This document shows, piece by piece, positions 15,875 to 25,076 of a stretch of 64,000 bases of DNA. The number at the start of each line of letters is the position of its first letter. Position 1 is the stretch's first letter. The position numbers and the translations under genes are program-made. The stretch comes from an uncultured Lachnospiraceae bacterium (lineage in GTDB: Bacteria > Bacillota > Clostridia > Lachnospirales > Lachnospiraceae): positions 186,001-250,000 of the forward strand of contig CAJTTT010000002.1 in NCBI GenBank assembly GCA_910579285.1. The letters run 5' to 3'. Under the pieces are notes generated by a model. It had not been told where the DNA came from, did not search any database, and was given only the letters and a program-made list of their open reading frames with translations.

Positions 15875-18035
15875 CTTTTATCCGTACAGAGTTTTCCCTT
15901 TCTCCGGCGCTGTACGCCAGCAGCCAGACAGCCGCCGGCATGATCTGAACCAGTGTCCTGCGGCCTGAATCAAAATACCCGTAATGTAACGGCACCTCTG
16001 TCCTAAACAGGCAGACGAAGAAAATCAATAAGACATAGCCGCCGATTAAAGACACCGCATATTGTGCCACTCTGCTCTTTGTGCTGATCACAATCGGTGC
16101 AAGCAGCAGCAGAAACGTCCAGACTGCGCCCGCATTGATGCGGCTGTTCATACTAGAATTATTGGAAAGGTGCGACAGGAAAAAAGGCAGATTAATGGAT
16201 GCCGTTTCTCTCGCCGCAAGTACAGCCACGGCAGTAATGCCAAAGCATATTGCTCCCACCGCCAGCGGAAAACAATATTTTTTCACCCACTTTACCAGGC
16301 TCCAGTCCCTGCCTGCAAGCCAGGTAATTAACAGAAGAAACGCCGCCCCTGCAACCAATATAAGTCCTCTCTCCGGTGTCCAGAACGTGGGATTTGCATC
16401 ATGTCCGACCAGTATCATCTGGAACACGTTCCAGGCTAAAATCACGCCTGCCACAAACAGATTGACTCTGCCCATTTTCAGGGACTCGTCCTCTATTCCG
16501 AGGGACAGCGCCAGGAAAAACAGGACGTACACCGCTCCCTCAACCCTGGTCAGCAGAACCATAGACGCTGCCAGCGCCGCGATTCCTTCAAAGCCCGCTA
16601 TGCCGATCCGCTTTTGCAGCACAACAAACATGAGAAGTATCAGCGTATACACCGCAATCGGTCCGTGCGCTGCCATCACGATATGGCTCATAACAAAGTC
16701 AAAATTGGTAAACAGGAAGAGCATTCCCGCCCCCAAAACAACTACCGACATTTCGCTTGTCTTTTTCCCGTTTACGGCGCTCATGCCCGTGCACATGATG
16801 CCTGTGCCGGAAACCGCCATCAGCGGGTAGAACACATACAAGGCGTCACAATCCACCAGATAGCCGATCGACTGGATCATCGGCTCCAGCATCCCATAAG
16901 GGGCAACACTCCCCAGAATGTCCCGCATGCTGCCATACCGTGCCAGCCTCTGCCCGTAAGCGCACTTCATAAGCGAATCTGCAGATGTATAGCACACATG
17001 GATATAAGCCAGGAATACCATGACAGCCACAGCCGCCAGGATGAAGTTTAAAAACGCCGTCCAGTCCACCGCCTTCAACCGATTCCTTTTTCTATACAGC
17101 CAGACACCTGCGAAAACCAAGATACATGCCAGCATGGAAACCAGATGATACGGAATCGCAAACATCATAAAGAAGATGCCGCAGACACACCAGACAGCCG
17201 CCCCCAGAGGCAGTCCAAGGAAAAAGGACAGATATGGATATTTCTCCCCCCACAGAGGTATGGAAACGGCGCACCCGATTAACAGCAAAAGCAGCATAAC
17301 CGCCGTCTGCTTTGCTTCTCTGAACGGCCTGCTTTTTGCCGTCTCAAACAAGTCTGCCCCGCCGCCCGTAAAAGCCGCGTTATCATCAAACATCTTCTCC
17401 GAACAGAAGATATAGCTGTCTCCCCATGTCACCAGTCTGATGCTTTCGGTTTCCTCCCAGAATTCATCCAGTACAAAGTAGCTGGACTCGTATTCTCTGC
17501 AGGGATAGGAAAGTATAGTCTCCGCCGCATCATCCGCTATAGACGCTGCCCCTTCTGTCACAATGTTTCGCGGAGGAACCGCCATATCAAATATATACTG
17601 TAAATCCGCATTGCTCCTCTCTTCATCGGAGACAATGAGCTGTCTGTCCTCAAAATAATACTGAACGAAAATTTTCTGGATATCCGCTTCGTCGATTGTA
17701 CTGTCCGAGACAACCCGGCCGATCAGAGTGGTCTCGGCGCCCGGCGCCAGCTTGTCCACAAAACTCGTTTCGCCGTCAAACAGAACCAGCGATGCGGCCG
17801 CCACCGCAATACCGATGCAGATGCCGTAACCGTATTTATGATGTCCCCATCTTCTCAGCAGAACCACCTCAAACACGAGCACACCCAGCACAAAAAAGAG
17901 GGCCACATGGTCAAACTCGCTGAAAACTGCATTGTATACGGCTCTCATCAGCAAGGGCATACGATTTCCCACAACCGCAAAAGCCACACAGGAAATCACG
18001 CATATCAGGATTTTGATCCACGTCTTCTTATTCAT
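15864..18035 (-). CDS. Large polytopic membrane protein, candidate polymerase or GT-C transferase
   Basis: The 723-residue protein has membrane segments near residues 6-25, 45-62 and 73-90, an outside domain at about 95-235, and then about ten more segments. I recognise no defined family. Its place directly before a Wzx gene (11-nt overlap) and after a glycosyltransferase gene, and the lack of another polymerase in block A, make it a candidate Wzy or GT-C transferase. The start is the ATG with GGAAAGGAGAGG upstream; it overlaps the stop of the previous gene by 8 nt. A GT-C role would need an acidic motif in the first outer loop, which I cannot assign with certainty. Confidence 0.55.
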   Translation of the reverse strand: MNKKTWIKILICVISCVAFAVVGNRMPLLMRAVYNAVFSEFDHVALFFVLGVLVFEVVLLRRWGHHKYGYGICIGIAVAAASLVLFDGETSFVDKLAPGAETTLIGRVVSDSTIDEADIQKIFVQYYFEDRQLIVSDEERSNADLQYIFDMAVPPRNIVTEGAASIADDAAETILSYPCREYESSYFVLDEFWEETESIRLVTWGDSYIFCSEKMFDDNAAFTGGGADLFETAKSRPFREAKQTAVMLLLLLIGCAVSIPLWGEKYPYLSFFLGLPLGAAVWCVCGIFFMMFAIPYHLVSMLACILVFAGVWLYRKRNRLKAVDWTAFLNFILAAVAVMVFLAYIHVCYTSADSLMKCAYGQRLARYGSMRDILGSVAPYGMLEPMIQSIGYLVDCDALYVFYPLMAVSGTGIMCTGMSAVNGKKTSEMSVVVLGAGMLFLFTNFDFVMSHIVMAAHGPIAVYTLILLMFVVLQKRIGIAGFEGIAALAASMVLLTRVEGAVYVLFFLALSLGIEDESLKMGRVNLFVAGVILAWNVFQMILVGHDANPTFWTPERGLILVAGAAFLLLITWLAGRDWSLVKWVKKYCFPLAVGAICFGITAVAVLAARETASINLPFFLSHLSNNSSMNSRINAGAVWTFLLLLAPIVISTKSRVAQYAVSLIGGYVLLIFFVCLFRTEVPLHYGYFDSGRRTLVQIMPAAVWLLAYSAGERENSVRIKDGK

Positions 18036-19596
18036 CCACCTCTCCTTTCCAACCAGAACCAATACATTGGAATATCTCGTATTTATCCTGCTTCCACCAC
18101 CATGCCAGCCGGACCGCGCCACACTCCACATTATAGAGTAGCGCCTTGCATTCTGTCAAACTCCAGACAACCGACAGGTAGTCCCTGCCCAGCTTCTTTC
18201 CGTCCTCGGACGCTAACAGCTCTTTCACCGGTTTAAATTCCTTGTTATCATAGTCATAGCTTACCCGGTTCTGTGAGACAGAGAGCAGTTCTTCGCCAAA
18301 ATAGGCCTGAAATTTGTCAAAAAACTCCTGATCCTCTGTCGCCAGAAAAATATAGTCGTACCTATGTTTCTCTTTATAATGTTCGCAGGCCTTTATAAAC
18401 GGATCAATCTCAACAACATCCTGTCTCCAGGTCTTATTGGTCTTTATCGCTGCAGACTTTCTGAAATCCGTGCCGCGGGCAACAATGCCGAGGACACGCT
18501 TCCCCTCCCGGAGTTCCCGGGGCATCTTTTCCTCAATATGGTTTTTCGTCTCCCGATTAATCCGTACCGTCTGTCTGAATTTTTCAGCGTTCGCAAACGT
18601 TTTCATATAATTTCTCTGATACGGGTTGATGTGGAAATCACACCAGGACATATCATTCTCCACCGCAAGCGTCACATGCCTGCTCTCATAGGCATCCGCC
18701 GCCGAAACGGCGGAAACCGGCTCGAAAAAATATTCCCACATATTCTCCCCTTCCCGATTCAGATACTGGTTGGGGTACGCCGCCAGATTCATTACCGGGA
18801 TATAACCGCTTTTTGTCATCCACATAATATGCGCAAAGGCGCACTTGGCAATGGAGCCAAGCCCTTCATCGTCGCACGGATAGTCCAATATGATGATTTT
18901 CTTATCTGCATTCTTCTCTCCGAGACTTCTCTCGTTTTTCTTCCACAGCAGGCTGTACATCACATTCTGGCTGTTATACACACACTCGCCCTCATCCGGG
19001 TGGTTTCTTCTGTCTGCTTTGACCACGCAGCAGGTTCCTTTTTCCTTCAGGCGGCCGAGTATCTTCCAGCCCGCAAACGCCCTGACCCTGTCAGCCAGAC
19101 CACTGCTGCCGCTGCCTCTCATCCAGTCTTCCGTCTTCTGCATATACTGTCCGGCGTCATGGGGGAAGCGCAGATATTTCACCCGTTTCCCGGCCATAAA
19201 ATACCTTGCCCTCCTGTCTCCGAAGACCACTGTCTTTTCCGGCCTGCATTCCAATATAAGCCTCGCCGCCGCAACAGAGTAGGCGTCCACCTCCAGGAAG
19301 ACAAATTTCTGGTACTGGTCTATCAGAGTAAAGTCCAGTTCCTCCCTGTTATGGCGCAGTCTGTCATCGTAATCCGACAGATCCTTTCTCTTAATCCCCG
19401 CAATCAAATCCTCCAGATAAACGACGCAGAATAAAATCTTTCCCCTCTGATCGACAACAGAAAAACAAGTTTCATCAGGCACACGGTTTTCCCTGACATA
19501 CGCCTCCACTTCACGAAACAAATCTTTACCAAGTAAAAATGACGGTAACTGCTCTCTTTCCGCCTTCGTCATCTCCCCCTTAAATATCTTGATCAT
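18028..19596 (-). CDS. Putative fucosyltransferase-like glycosyltransferase with extra N-terminal domain, copy 2
   Basis: Paralogue of the gene at 11255-12811, 522 residues. It keeps the same markers: IIILDYPCDDEGLGSI in the middle, PNQYLN and MWEYFFEPVSA, then GIVARGTDFRK and YIFLATEDQEFF in the C-terminal half. RGTDF is a better match to the O-fucosyltransferase-like GT-B signature than RGTGY in copy 1, so copy 2 may be the active form and copy 1 changed in specificity. The N-terminal 200-residue domain is shared and unnamed. Start ATG follows GGGAGGCAGCA. It sits between a GT4 gene and the large membrane protein gene. Acceptor and donor are unknown. Confidence 0.5.
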   Translation of the reverse strand: MIKIFKGEMTKAEREQLPSFLLGKDLFREVEAYVRENRVPDETCFSVVDQRGKILFCVVYLEDLIAGIKRKDLSDYDDRLRHNREELDFTLIDQYQKFVFLEVDAYSVAAARLILECRPEKTVVFGDRRARYFMAGKRVKYLRFPHDAGQYMQKTEDWMRGSGSSGLADRVRAFAGWKILGRLKEKGTCCVVKADRRNHPDEGECVYNSQNVMYSLLWKKNERSLGEKNADKKIIILDYPCDDEGLGSIAKCAFAHIMWMTKSGYIPVMNLAAYPNQYLNREGENMWEYFFEPVSAVSAADAYESRHVTLAVENDMSWCDFHINPYQRNYMKTFANAEKFRQTVRINRETKNHIEEKMPRELREGKRVLGIVARGTDFRKSAAIKTNKTWRQDVVEIDPFIKACEHYKEKHRYDYIFLATEDQEFFDKFQAYFGEELLSVSQNRVSYDYDNKEFKPVKELLASEDGKKLGRDYLSVVWSLTECKALLYNVECGAVRLAWWWKQDKYEIFQCIGSGWKGEVDE

Positions 19597-19627
19597 TGCT
19601 GCCTCCCATACCAATCCTGTCCTGCGC

Positions 19628-20866
19628 TCAGCGTTTCAGACATTCCACAAACTTTTCCGCATTCACCAAAGCATTATATTTTTTCTCCCATAAAGTTCTG
19701 GACCTCTCTCTCATTTTTGCCGCCTCGCCCTCTGTCACATGAGAAAGTTCTGTTATAGCCCCGGCAATTTCCTCCGGCGAAGGATTTTCCGGCAGCAGAA
19801 TACCGTTTCCGTCAATCATATTTGGGATTTCTCCGACGGCCGTGGCAATGACCGGGATCCCATACGACATTGCCTCCTGTACAGATACCGGGCACCCCTC
19901 CGTGGAAGAAGCTGTAATAAAACAGTCCACATCCTGTGATGCATAAAACTGCATGATCTCCTCTATCGGTACAAATCCGGGCATCTCACAGGCGATATTG
20001 TCCCTGCCGGCAAGCAGTTCTGCGGCCTGCGCCTTCGTCCCTTCATAATGACTGCCCGCTCCAAAATGCGTCCAGCGGATCGGCATATCGGCGATCTGCG
20101 CAAGCCCCTCCACAATAAGATTCACCCTTTTCAGTGGTATGACTGCCGAACAACTCACGATGTGGAAAGGCTTTCCCTCGTCAGGTTGCTCCCTCTCCGG
20201 CAGAGAGTCAGCGTTTACCGTTCCGATCGGCGCAACGCTGTATCTGCTCCCGATGTCCTCCTGCCGCCCCCAACGCGCGGTATAATACTGCAGCCCTGCA
20301 TCCGCCACAAAAAAAAGGTGATCGACCATTCGATCCATATACGCTCTGAATGGCTGCCTTCCGTGAGGATTTCTCTCATTGTACAGATCATATCCGTGTA
20401 TTCTGGACACCACCTTCATGTCTGGATATTTCCTCTTTTCCATCAGAAACGCAAGGCAGTTCGGGTTAAACCAGTAGGAATATATCAGTTCATCCCCGCA
20501 CAATATGCGGTTTTTTTTCACGAATGTCCGCAGCTGGTCCGCCATGCCAAAATACACGACAGAATCATAAAACCGTCCAGCCTTGTTTTCCCGGCTTTTG
20601 CATATCTGCTTTATTTCATCTAAGCCGTAAGAAGAAAAGAAAAACTTTATCACCGCGCACAGTTTCTCTTTCACGCCGAACCTTCTGATACAGTGATGCA
20701 CGGTAATTCGTCCATCGGTCGGCATCTTCTGCCTGGTTGACGGGGATACCGAGATCATGTGCACTTCAAACTGTTCGACCATTTTTTCCAGCTCTGTGCG
20801 CACGAAGGAATACTCCCCTGTCTCAAAGGGATATGCATCAAATAAAATAATCAGCTTTCTTTTCAA
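19628..20866 (-). CDS. GT4-family glycosyltransferase
   Basis: Retaining GT-B transferase, 412 residues, that adds one sugar to a lipid-linked glycan in the cytoplasm. The C-terminal domain shows VSCSAVIPLKRVNLIVEGL (nucleotide-binding start), HFGAGSHYEGTK, and the E-x7-E region FITASSTEGCPVSVQEAMSYGIPVIAT. The N-terminal half contains GDELIYSYWFNPN and SRIHGYDLY. The start is TTG, preceded by GGAGACGGGGAT; no ATG fits the family N-terminus. It contains an A8 tract in the coding sense (about 20512-20519). It is downstream of the AsnB-like gene with an 11-nt gap. Sugar specificity is unknown. Confidence 0.87.
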   Translation of the reverse strand: MKRKLIILFDAYPFETGEYSFVRTELEKMVEQFEVHMISVSPSTRQKMPTDGRITVHHCIRRFGVKEKLCAVIKFFFSSYGLDEIKQICKSRENKAGRFYDSVVYFGMADQLRTFVKKNRILCGDELIYSYWFNPNCLAFLMEKRKYPDMKVVSRIHGYDLYNERNPHGRQPFRAYMDRMVDHLFFVADAGLQYYTARWGRQEDIGSRYSVAPIGTVNADSLPEREQPDEGKPFHIVSCSAVIPLKRVNLIVEGLAQIADMPIRWTHFGAGSHYEGTKAQAAELLAGRDNIACEMPGFVPIEEIMQFYASQDVDCFITASSTEGCPVSVQEAMSYGIPVIATAVGEIPNMIDGNGILLPENPSPEEIAGAITELSHVTEGEAAKMRERSRTLWEKKYNALVNAEKFVECLKR

Positions 20867-20877
20867 ATCCCCGTCTC

Positions 20878-22551
20878 CTAAAAATAGGCCTTAACAGCAG
20901 CCAGAACCGTGAGCGCCATACTTTTTTCCATCAGATTTCCCTCCTCAAACATACGGCGGATATCTTCTCTGAGCTCCCCGTCCAGAGAAGCATGACCGAT
21001 GCTCTCAGCAAAATAATCCCGGTAATACGCCTGTATCTTACGGTCTTTCTGATACCAGTAATCTCCCGGATTCATTGAATCCTGGTTTTGAATCTTAAGC
21101 ATATTGCAGGCTGCCTGGTGCAGCAGTCTCTGTGTCGTCTTCACTTTCCTAAAAAAGATACAGTCTTTTCTGGGCTTGATTCCTCCCCATTTCTCCCATC
21201 CAAACTGCGTGGACTGAGGATACTTTTCCAGCATCCACTGCAGATAAATAGAATGCCTGTCCCTGTATTCAAAAGGAATGGTATAATTCACTTCCAAAAA
21301 ATCAATATCCGTAAAGGGCGAAACCGGCTCCAGATAGTGCTGTCTGATCATGTAGGAGGACATGGCTCCCATCATCCCCCTTGTATAGATCGCAAACATT
21401 TCCTGACAGGGGTACTCCTCCATGATTTTGCTGTCAAAGGGATAAGAAAGCCTGTTTGAATACTGGTTCAGCCCCACGCGCGGCTGCCCAAAGTTCAGTT
21501 CCCTGTCATGGTAAAAGGTAGACAGGGTAATATCCCCGATCATGCCTGTATGTTCCATACCAAACTGATCCGTATTGAGTGTCCCGAGCAGCCTGCTGCC
21601 GCCCGTAATCCCGGTATACAGCGCCGCCCCGTTATTTTTCGAGACAATGTCGTCAATGTCGTACAGCCAGTTTGCATCGTCCAGCGCCTTAAACAAATAC
21701 TCATGGCCAAGATGGACGGCAATCTGCCTGGATATTGTGTAGTCCAGATAATCCGCCCGGCAGTAGGTGACATTGAGCTGGTCTGTGTAACCCATATCAT
21801 GTGCCACCCAGGAAACCATCCGGCTGTCAAGACCGCCGCTCAGATCCACAAGATGCCGGTGTCCATATTCCCTGTCCTTTTCAAACTCGCGTCTGACAGC
21901 CTGCCGGAACGCATTGTCAATTCTCTCCACCGCTTCCTTTTCAGACATCTGCACCTCTTGATTCGGAATCAGGTAATACCTCTCCACCCGTGCCTGTCCC
22001 TTTTCGATGCGCACAAGCTGCCCCGGCAGCAGGCGGCGGATCTCCTGCACAAAAGTGCTGCCATCCAGCATATAGCCGTATGTCAGCATATATTGAGCGG
22101 CCGTTTCGTTCAAATGGTATGTTATCCCGTTAGCCCGCAGGACAGAAACCATATACGGAATATGGCTTGACACCATCCACCGCTCTCCATCCGCATAGTA
22201 ATACAGGGCCTTTACGGCGATCTGGTCTGTATACGCAACAAGGGCGGAATTCCGCCTGTCATAAATATAACCGCAGAATCCGCCTCTCAATGTACGCAGG
22301 CACCTGCCCGCATCTGTCCGCATAGCCCCGGCAAAGGCATGCTGCCATTCCTCTGCTCCTCCGGCTTCCATCTCCTCCTTATTGTAGACATATCCGTCCA
22401 AAAAACTGATCTGGTCTTCTTCGTCCAAAAATACCTGATCCTTCGGAAACCGATTGAGCAGATGATTATACTGTCTGCACTGCCCCAGATCTACCGTCTC
22501 ACCGAGACATTCTATATTCATGTTTCCCGCTGCCAAAAAGCCATGCACCAT
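20878..22551 (-). CDS. Asparagine-synthase-like amidotransferase, no catalytic Cys at position 2
   Basis: Uses ATP to activate a carboxylate and form an amide. The 557-residue protein has a degenerate N-terminal glutaminase-like domain (about 1-195) and an asparagine synthase domain with the PP-loop SGGLDSR at 238-244. The N-terminus reads MVHGF (or MNIEC from an internal ATG), so the N-terminal nucleophile Cys is absent and glutaminase activity is unlikely. AsnB-like proteins in O-antigen loci (for example Francisella WbtH) amidate uronic acids. Here it follows WbpI- and WbpE-like genes that belong to uronic-acid routes, which fits uronamide formation. The ammonia source is not evident. Start choice rests on GAAGGGG seven bases upstream. 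Confidence 0.75.
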   Translation of the reverse strand: MVHGFLAAGNMNIECLGETVDLGQCRQYNHLLNRFPKDQVFLDEEDQISFLDGYVYNKEEMEAGGAEEWQHAFAGAMRTDAGRCLRTLRGGFCGYIYDRRNSALVAYTDQIAVKALYYYADGERWMVSSHIPYMVSVLRANGITYHLNETAAQYMLTYGYMLDGSTFVQEIRRLLPGQLVRIEKGQARVERYYLIPNQEVQMSEKEAVERIDNAFRQAVRREFEKDREYGHRHLVDLSGGLDSRMVSWVAHDMGYTDQLNVTYCRADYLDYTISRQIAVHLGHEYLFKALDDANWLYDIDDIVSKNNGAALYTGITGGSRLLGTLNTDQFGMEHTGMIGDITLSTFYHDRELNFGQPRVGLNQYSNRLSYPFDSKIMEEYPCQEMFAIYTRGMMGAMSSYMIRQHYLEPVSPFTDIDFLEVNYTIPFEYRDRHSIYLQWMLEKYPQSTQFGWEKWGGIKPRKDCIFFRKVKTTQRLLHQAACNMLKIQNQDSMNPGDYWYQKDRKIQAYYRDYFAESIGHASLDGELREDIRRMFEEGNLMEKSMALTVLAAVKAYF

Positions 22552-22601
22552 TCCCGTACCCCTTCATTACCGCGTTTGATAACCCTTTTTCCATGCGCCT
22601 T

Positions 22602-23729
22602 TTACTTTTCCAGACTGGAAAGCAGCGCCTCACAGATCCTGTGCACATCCTGTTCCTGCAGATAAGGATGCATCGGCAGCGACAGACAGGTATCGCAAAT
22701 CCGCTCTGTTACCGGGCAGTCCGCGCTGTCCAGCGCCATATCCGCAAAAGCCGCCTGTTTATGCATCGGTTTCATATAATAAACCATACTGGGAATCCCG
22801 GCTTCTTTCAATCCTGCCGCCGCTTTTTCCCGCTGTTCCTTATTCTCAAACTGAACCGTGTACTGCGCCCAGCTCGAATAGTAACCAGACAGTACGACAG
22901 GCGTCTTCACATGCCCTTTTAGCTTTTCTGTGTAGGATGCCGCCGCCTCATTGCAGCGTTCCAGCTCCTCGTCGAGAAACTGTAATTTTTCTATCAGAAC
23001 CGCCGCCTGCAGAGTATCCAGCCTGGAATTTATGCCAATCCTCACATTGTCGTATTTGTCACTGCCTTTGCCGTGTACTTTGTATGAGCGCAGCAGCTCT
23101 GCCCAGTCATCATTGTCGGTAAAGACCGCCCCTCCGTCTCCATAACACCCAAGGGGTTTCGCCGGAAAAAAGGAAGTCGTCGAAATATCTCCAAAACTGC
23201 AGGCTTTCTGTTCCCCGATCTTTCCGCCAAACCCCTGGGCGGCGTCTTCCATCAACAGCATTCCATACTGCTGTGTAATTCTACGCAGCGCCGCATAGTC
23301 AGCCGCCTGGCCGAACAGATCCACCGCAATGACTACCCTCGGCTTCAGCTTTCCCTCCTGTATTACATTCCTGACCGCTTCCTCCAGCGCCTGCGGCGAA
23401 AGATTAAACGTGTGCCGGTCCACATCCACAAATATGGGCGTCGCACCGACCCAGGGCGCCACCTCCGCTGTGGCAAAGAACGTAAAATCGGGGACGAAAA
23501 CGGCGTCCCCCTCCCTCACGCCGCATGCCATCAGAGCAAGCTGAAGGGCGTCCGTTCCATTGGCGCAGGTGATACAATGTTTCACCCCTGTATAGGCAGC
23601 CAGCTTCTCCTCCAGCTTCTGCACCTGTTCTCCCCCGATGAAATGCGCCTGCTCTAAAACACGCTGGACAGCCCCGTCGATCGCTTCCTTATGCTGCAAA
23701 TACTGCTCCTTCAAATCACGAAATTCCAT
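22602..23729 (-). CDS. WbpE/WlbE-type sugar aminotransferase (DegT family)
   Basis: PLP-dependent transaminase acting on a 3-keto sugar nucleotide, in WlbE/WbpE on UDP-3-keto-GlcNAcA. The 375-residue protein shows EFRDLKEQY at the N-terminus, NGTDALQLAL, MEDAAQGFG with Asp162 and TSFFPAKPLGCYGDGGA with the PLP lysine at about 191. The FFP-x-KPLGCYGDGGA stretch is characteristic of WlbE/WbpE-like enzymes and differs from the aminotransferase at 10055-11203. It lies after a WbpI-like epimerase gene. The chosen ATG has AAAGGA eight bases upstream; another ATG is three codons before it. WbpA, WbpB and WbpD counterparts are not in the window. Confidence 0.85.
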   Translation of the reverse strand: MEFRDLKEQYLQHKEAIDGAVQRVLEQAHFIGGEQVQKLEEKLAAYTGVKHCITCANGTDALQLALMACGVREGDAVFVPDFTFFATAEVAPWVGATPIFVDVDRHTFNLSPQALEEAVRNVIQEGKLKPRVVIAVDLFGQAADYAALRRITQQYGMLLMEDAAQGFGGKIGEQKACSFGDISTTSFFPAKPLGCYGDGGAVFTDNDDWAELLRSYKVHGKGSDKYDNVRIGINSRLDTLQAAVLIEKLQFLDEELERCNEAAASYTEKLKGHVKTPVVLSGYYSSWAQYTVQFENKEQREKAAAGLKEAGIPSMVYYMKPMHKQAAFADMALDSADCPVTERICDTCLSLPMHPYLQEQDVHRICEALLSSLEK

Positions 23730-23790
23730 ACCGCTCATCCTTTCAGGGCCATCCCCGCCTGTCAGGCCGGCGCCATAAGGCATCAGTACC

Positions 23791-24870
23791 CTATATCAAA
23801 TTTCTCCGCCTTAATTCCTGTACCATCTTTTCCGCCGCATGACCGTCCCCGTAATATCTGGGGCGCTGCGCCGGTGCAACATGCACCGCCTTCTTGGCAA
23901 AGGCAGCCGCCGCCTCCACACTCTCTGCATTCTCCGGATTTACCTGATGAATCCAGCCTTCTCGGAGAAGATCCTTCCATACTTCCAGATTCAGCATAAA
24001 CAGGCACTTCGCACCCGCAAAGGAAGACTCCTTCGACACACCGCCCGAATCTGTCAGGATCAGTCTGGCACGGTTCATAAGCTTTACCATCTCCACATAT
24101 CCCACCGGATCAATCATTTCCAGATTGGGGATGGACTGCGCCCGCTCCAGCAGTCCGAACTGCGCCAGACATTTTCTGGTGCGCGGATGCAGGGGACACA
24201 CCACCTTACTTTCCAACCGCTCCACCAAGTCCAGAACACACGCCATACGTTTCTTGTCCGACGTATTCTCCTGTCTGTGCCACGTCATCAAAATAATTTC
24301 TTCCGTCTCTTCCGGCATATCGTCTTTCTCCATACGCCCGGATATGGAAAGATATGTGTCATACATGATATCGCCCGTCATGTACGCCTTCTCTCCCAGT
24401 CCTTCCCCCTGCAAATTTGCCAGCGATTCGGAATCCGGGCAGAACAAAATGTCGGAGAGATGATCCGTCACAATGCGGTTGCATTCCTCCGGGTTCCTCT
24501 TATCCCGCGTTCTCGGTCCCGCCTCCACATGCGCAATGGGAATACACAGCTTTGAAGCTACAACCGCACCCGCCAATGTAGTATTGGTATCCCCGTAGAG
24601 AATCACCAGTTCGGGCTTGCTTTTAAGAAGCTGTTCCTCCAGCCCGGTCATGGCTTTTGCCGTCATCTGCGCATGACTGCCGCCGCCTGCCTCCAGATTC
24701 ACGCAAGGCGACGGAATTCCCAGTTCTTCAAAAAAAATATCCGACATATTCTCATCATAGTGCTGTCCGCTGTGAATAATATTCTGCTGATAACCGGCAA
24801 GCTCCAGCGCCCGGTAAAGCGGCGCCAGTTTTATGAATTGGGGTCTGTTCCCCACAATATGCATAATCAT
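23791..24870 (-). CDS. UDP-N-acetylhexosamine 2-epimerase, non-hydrolysing (WbpI/WecB family)
   Basis: Inverts C2 of a UDP-amino sugar or uronic acid. The 359-residue protein begins with HIVGNRPQFIKLAPL; RPQF in place of the WecB RPEA leans to the WbpI/WlbD group that works on UDP-GlcNAc3NAcA. Further family sites are HSGQHYDENM, VYGDTNTTLAG-type LYGDTNTTLA, HVEAGPRTRDK, EECNRIVTDHLS and DSGGVSKES. It is the first gene of block A, 34 nt downstream of the predicted transcription start. I place the start at the second ATG, which has GGAG six bases before it; the first ATG at 24882 has no ribosome site. Confidence 0.85.
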   Translation of the reverse strand: MIMHIVGNRPQFIKLAPLYRALELAGYQQNIIHSGQHYDENMSDIFFEELGIPSPCVNLEAGGGSHAQMTAKAMTGLEEQLLKSKPELVILYGDTNTTLAGAVVASKLCIPIAHVEAGPRTRDKRNPEECNRIVTDHLSDILFCPDSESLANLQGEGLGEKAYMTGDIMYDTYLSISGRMEKDDMPEETEEIILMTWHRQENTSDKKRMACVLDLVERLESKVVCPLHPRTRKCLAQFGLLERAQSIPNLEMIDPVGYVEMVKLMNRARLILTDSGGVSKESSFAGAKCLFMLNLEVWKDLLREGWIHQVNPENAESVEAAAAFAKKAVHVAPAQRPRYYGDGHAAEKMVQELRRRNLI

Positions 24871-24910
24871 AATATTCTCCATCCAAAACTTGGTATAAAC
24901 AACTCTTTTT

Positions 24911-24939
24911 ATAATAGCATATCCCCATTTTCAATGCAA
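24911..24939 (-). promoter_or_regulatory. Predicted sigma-A promoter of block A
   Basis: Read on the minus strand: -35 TTGCAT (24939-24934), 17-nt spacer, -10 TATTAT (24916-24911). It would start a transcript of 20 or more genes running to the left edge, since no other intergenic space in block A is longer than about 60 nt. Confidence 0.7.
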
Positions 24940-24979
24940 ACATATCTGTCTTTCTATTCCTCCCTGAAATTCATCCTGC

Positions 24980-25008
24980 TTGTCATTTCATATAATGTTT
25001 GTTATACT
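24980..25008 (+). promoter_or_regulatory. Predicted sigma-A promoter of block B
   Basis: -35 TTGTCA (24980-24985), 17-nt spacer, -10 TATACT (25003-25008). Predicted transcription start near 25015, giving a leader of about 60 nt before the MaoC-like gene. It is divergent from the block A promoter, with the two -35 boxes 40 nt apart, so a shared regulator site between them is possible. Confidence 0.7.
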
Positions 25009-25026
25009 GACTTTGTATACAAAAAT

Positions 25027-25045
25027 GCTGTCTGCAAGAGACAGC
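25027..25045 (+). other. Perfect 7-bp hairpin in the leader of block B
   Basis: GCTGTCT, loop GCAAG, AGACAGC. It lies about 12-30 nt after the predicted transcription start and 31 nt before the first start codon. There is no U run after it, so it is not a simple terminator. Some Clostridia polysaccharide operons carry leader hairpins recognised by the NusG paralogue LoaP; relation to that is only a guess. Confidence 0.5.
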
Positions 25046-25076
25046 TCCATCCTAAAAATTGAGAGAAAGGGCAAAA

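Noticed and set aside
20512..20519. A8/T8 tracts as phase-variation switches (also 3203-3210 and 4464-4471)
   Set aside because: Runs of eight A are common in AT-richer coding stretches such as Lys-Lys-Asn codons; without strain comparison they are not remarkable.
25027..25045. Hairpin as a rho-independent terminator
   Set aside because: The stem is only 7 bp and no U run follows on either strand; it lies between promoter and first gene.
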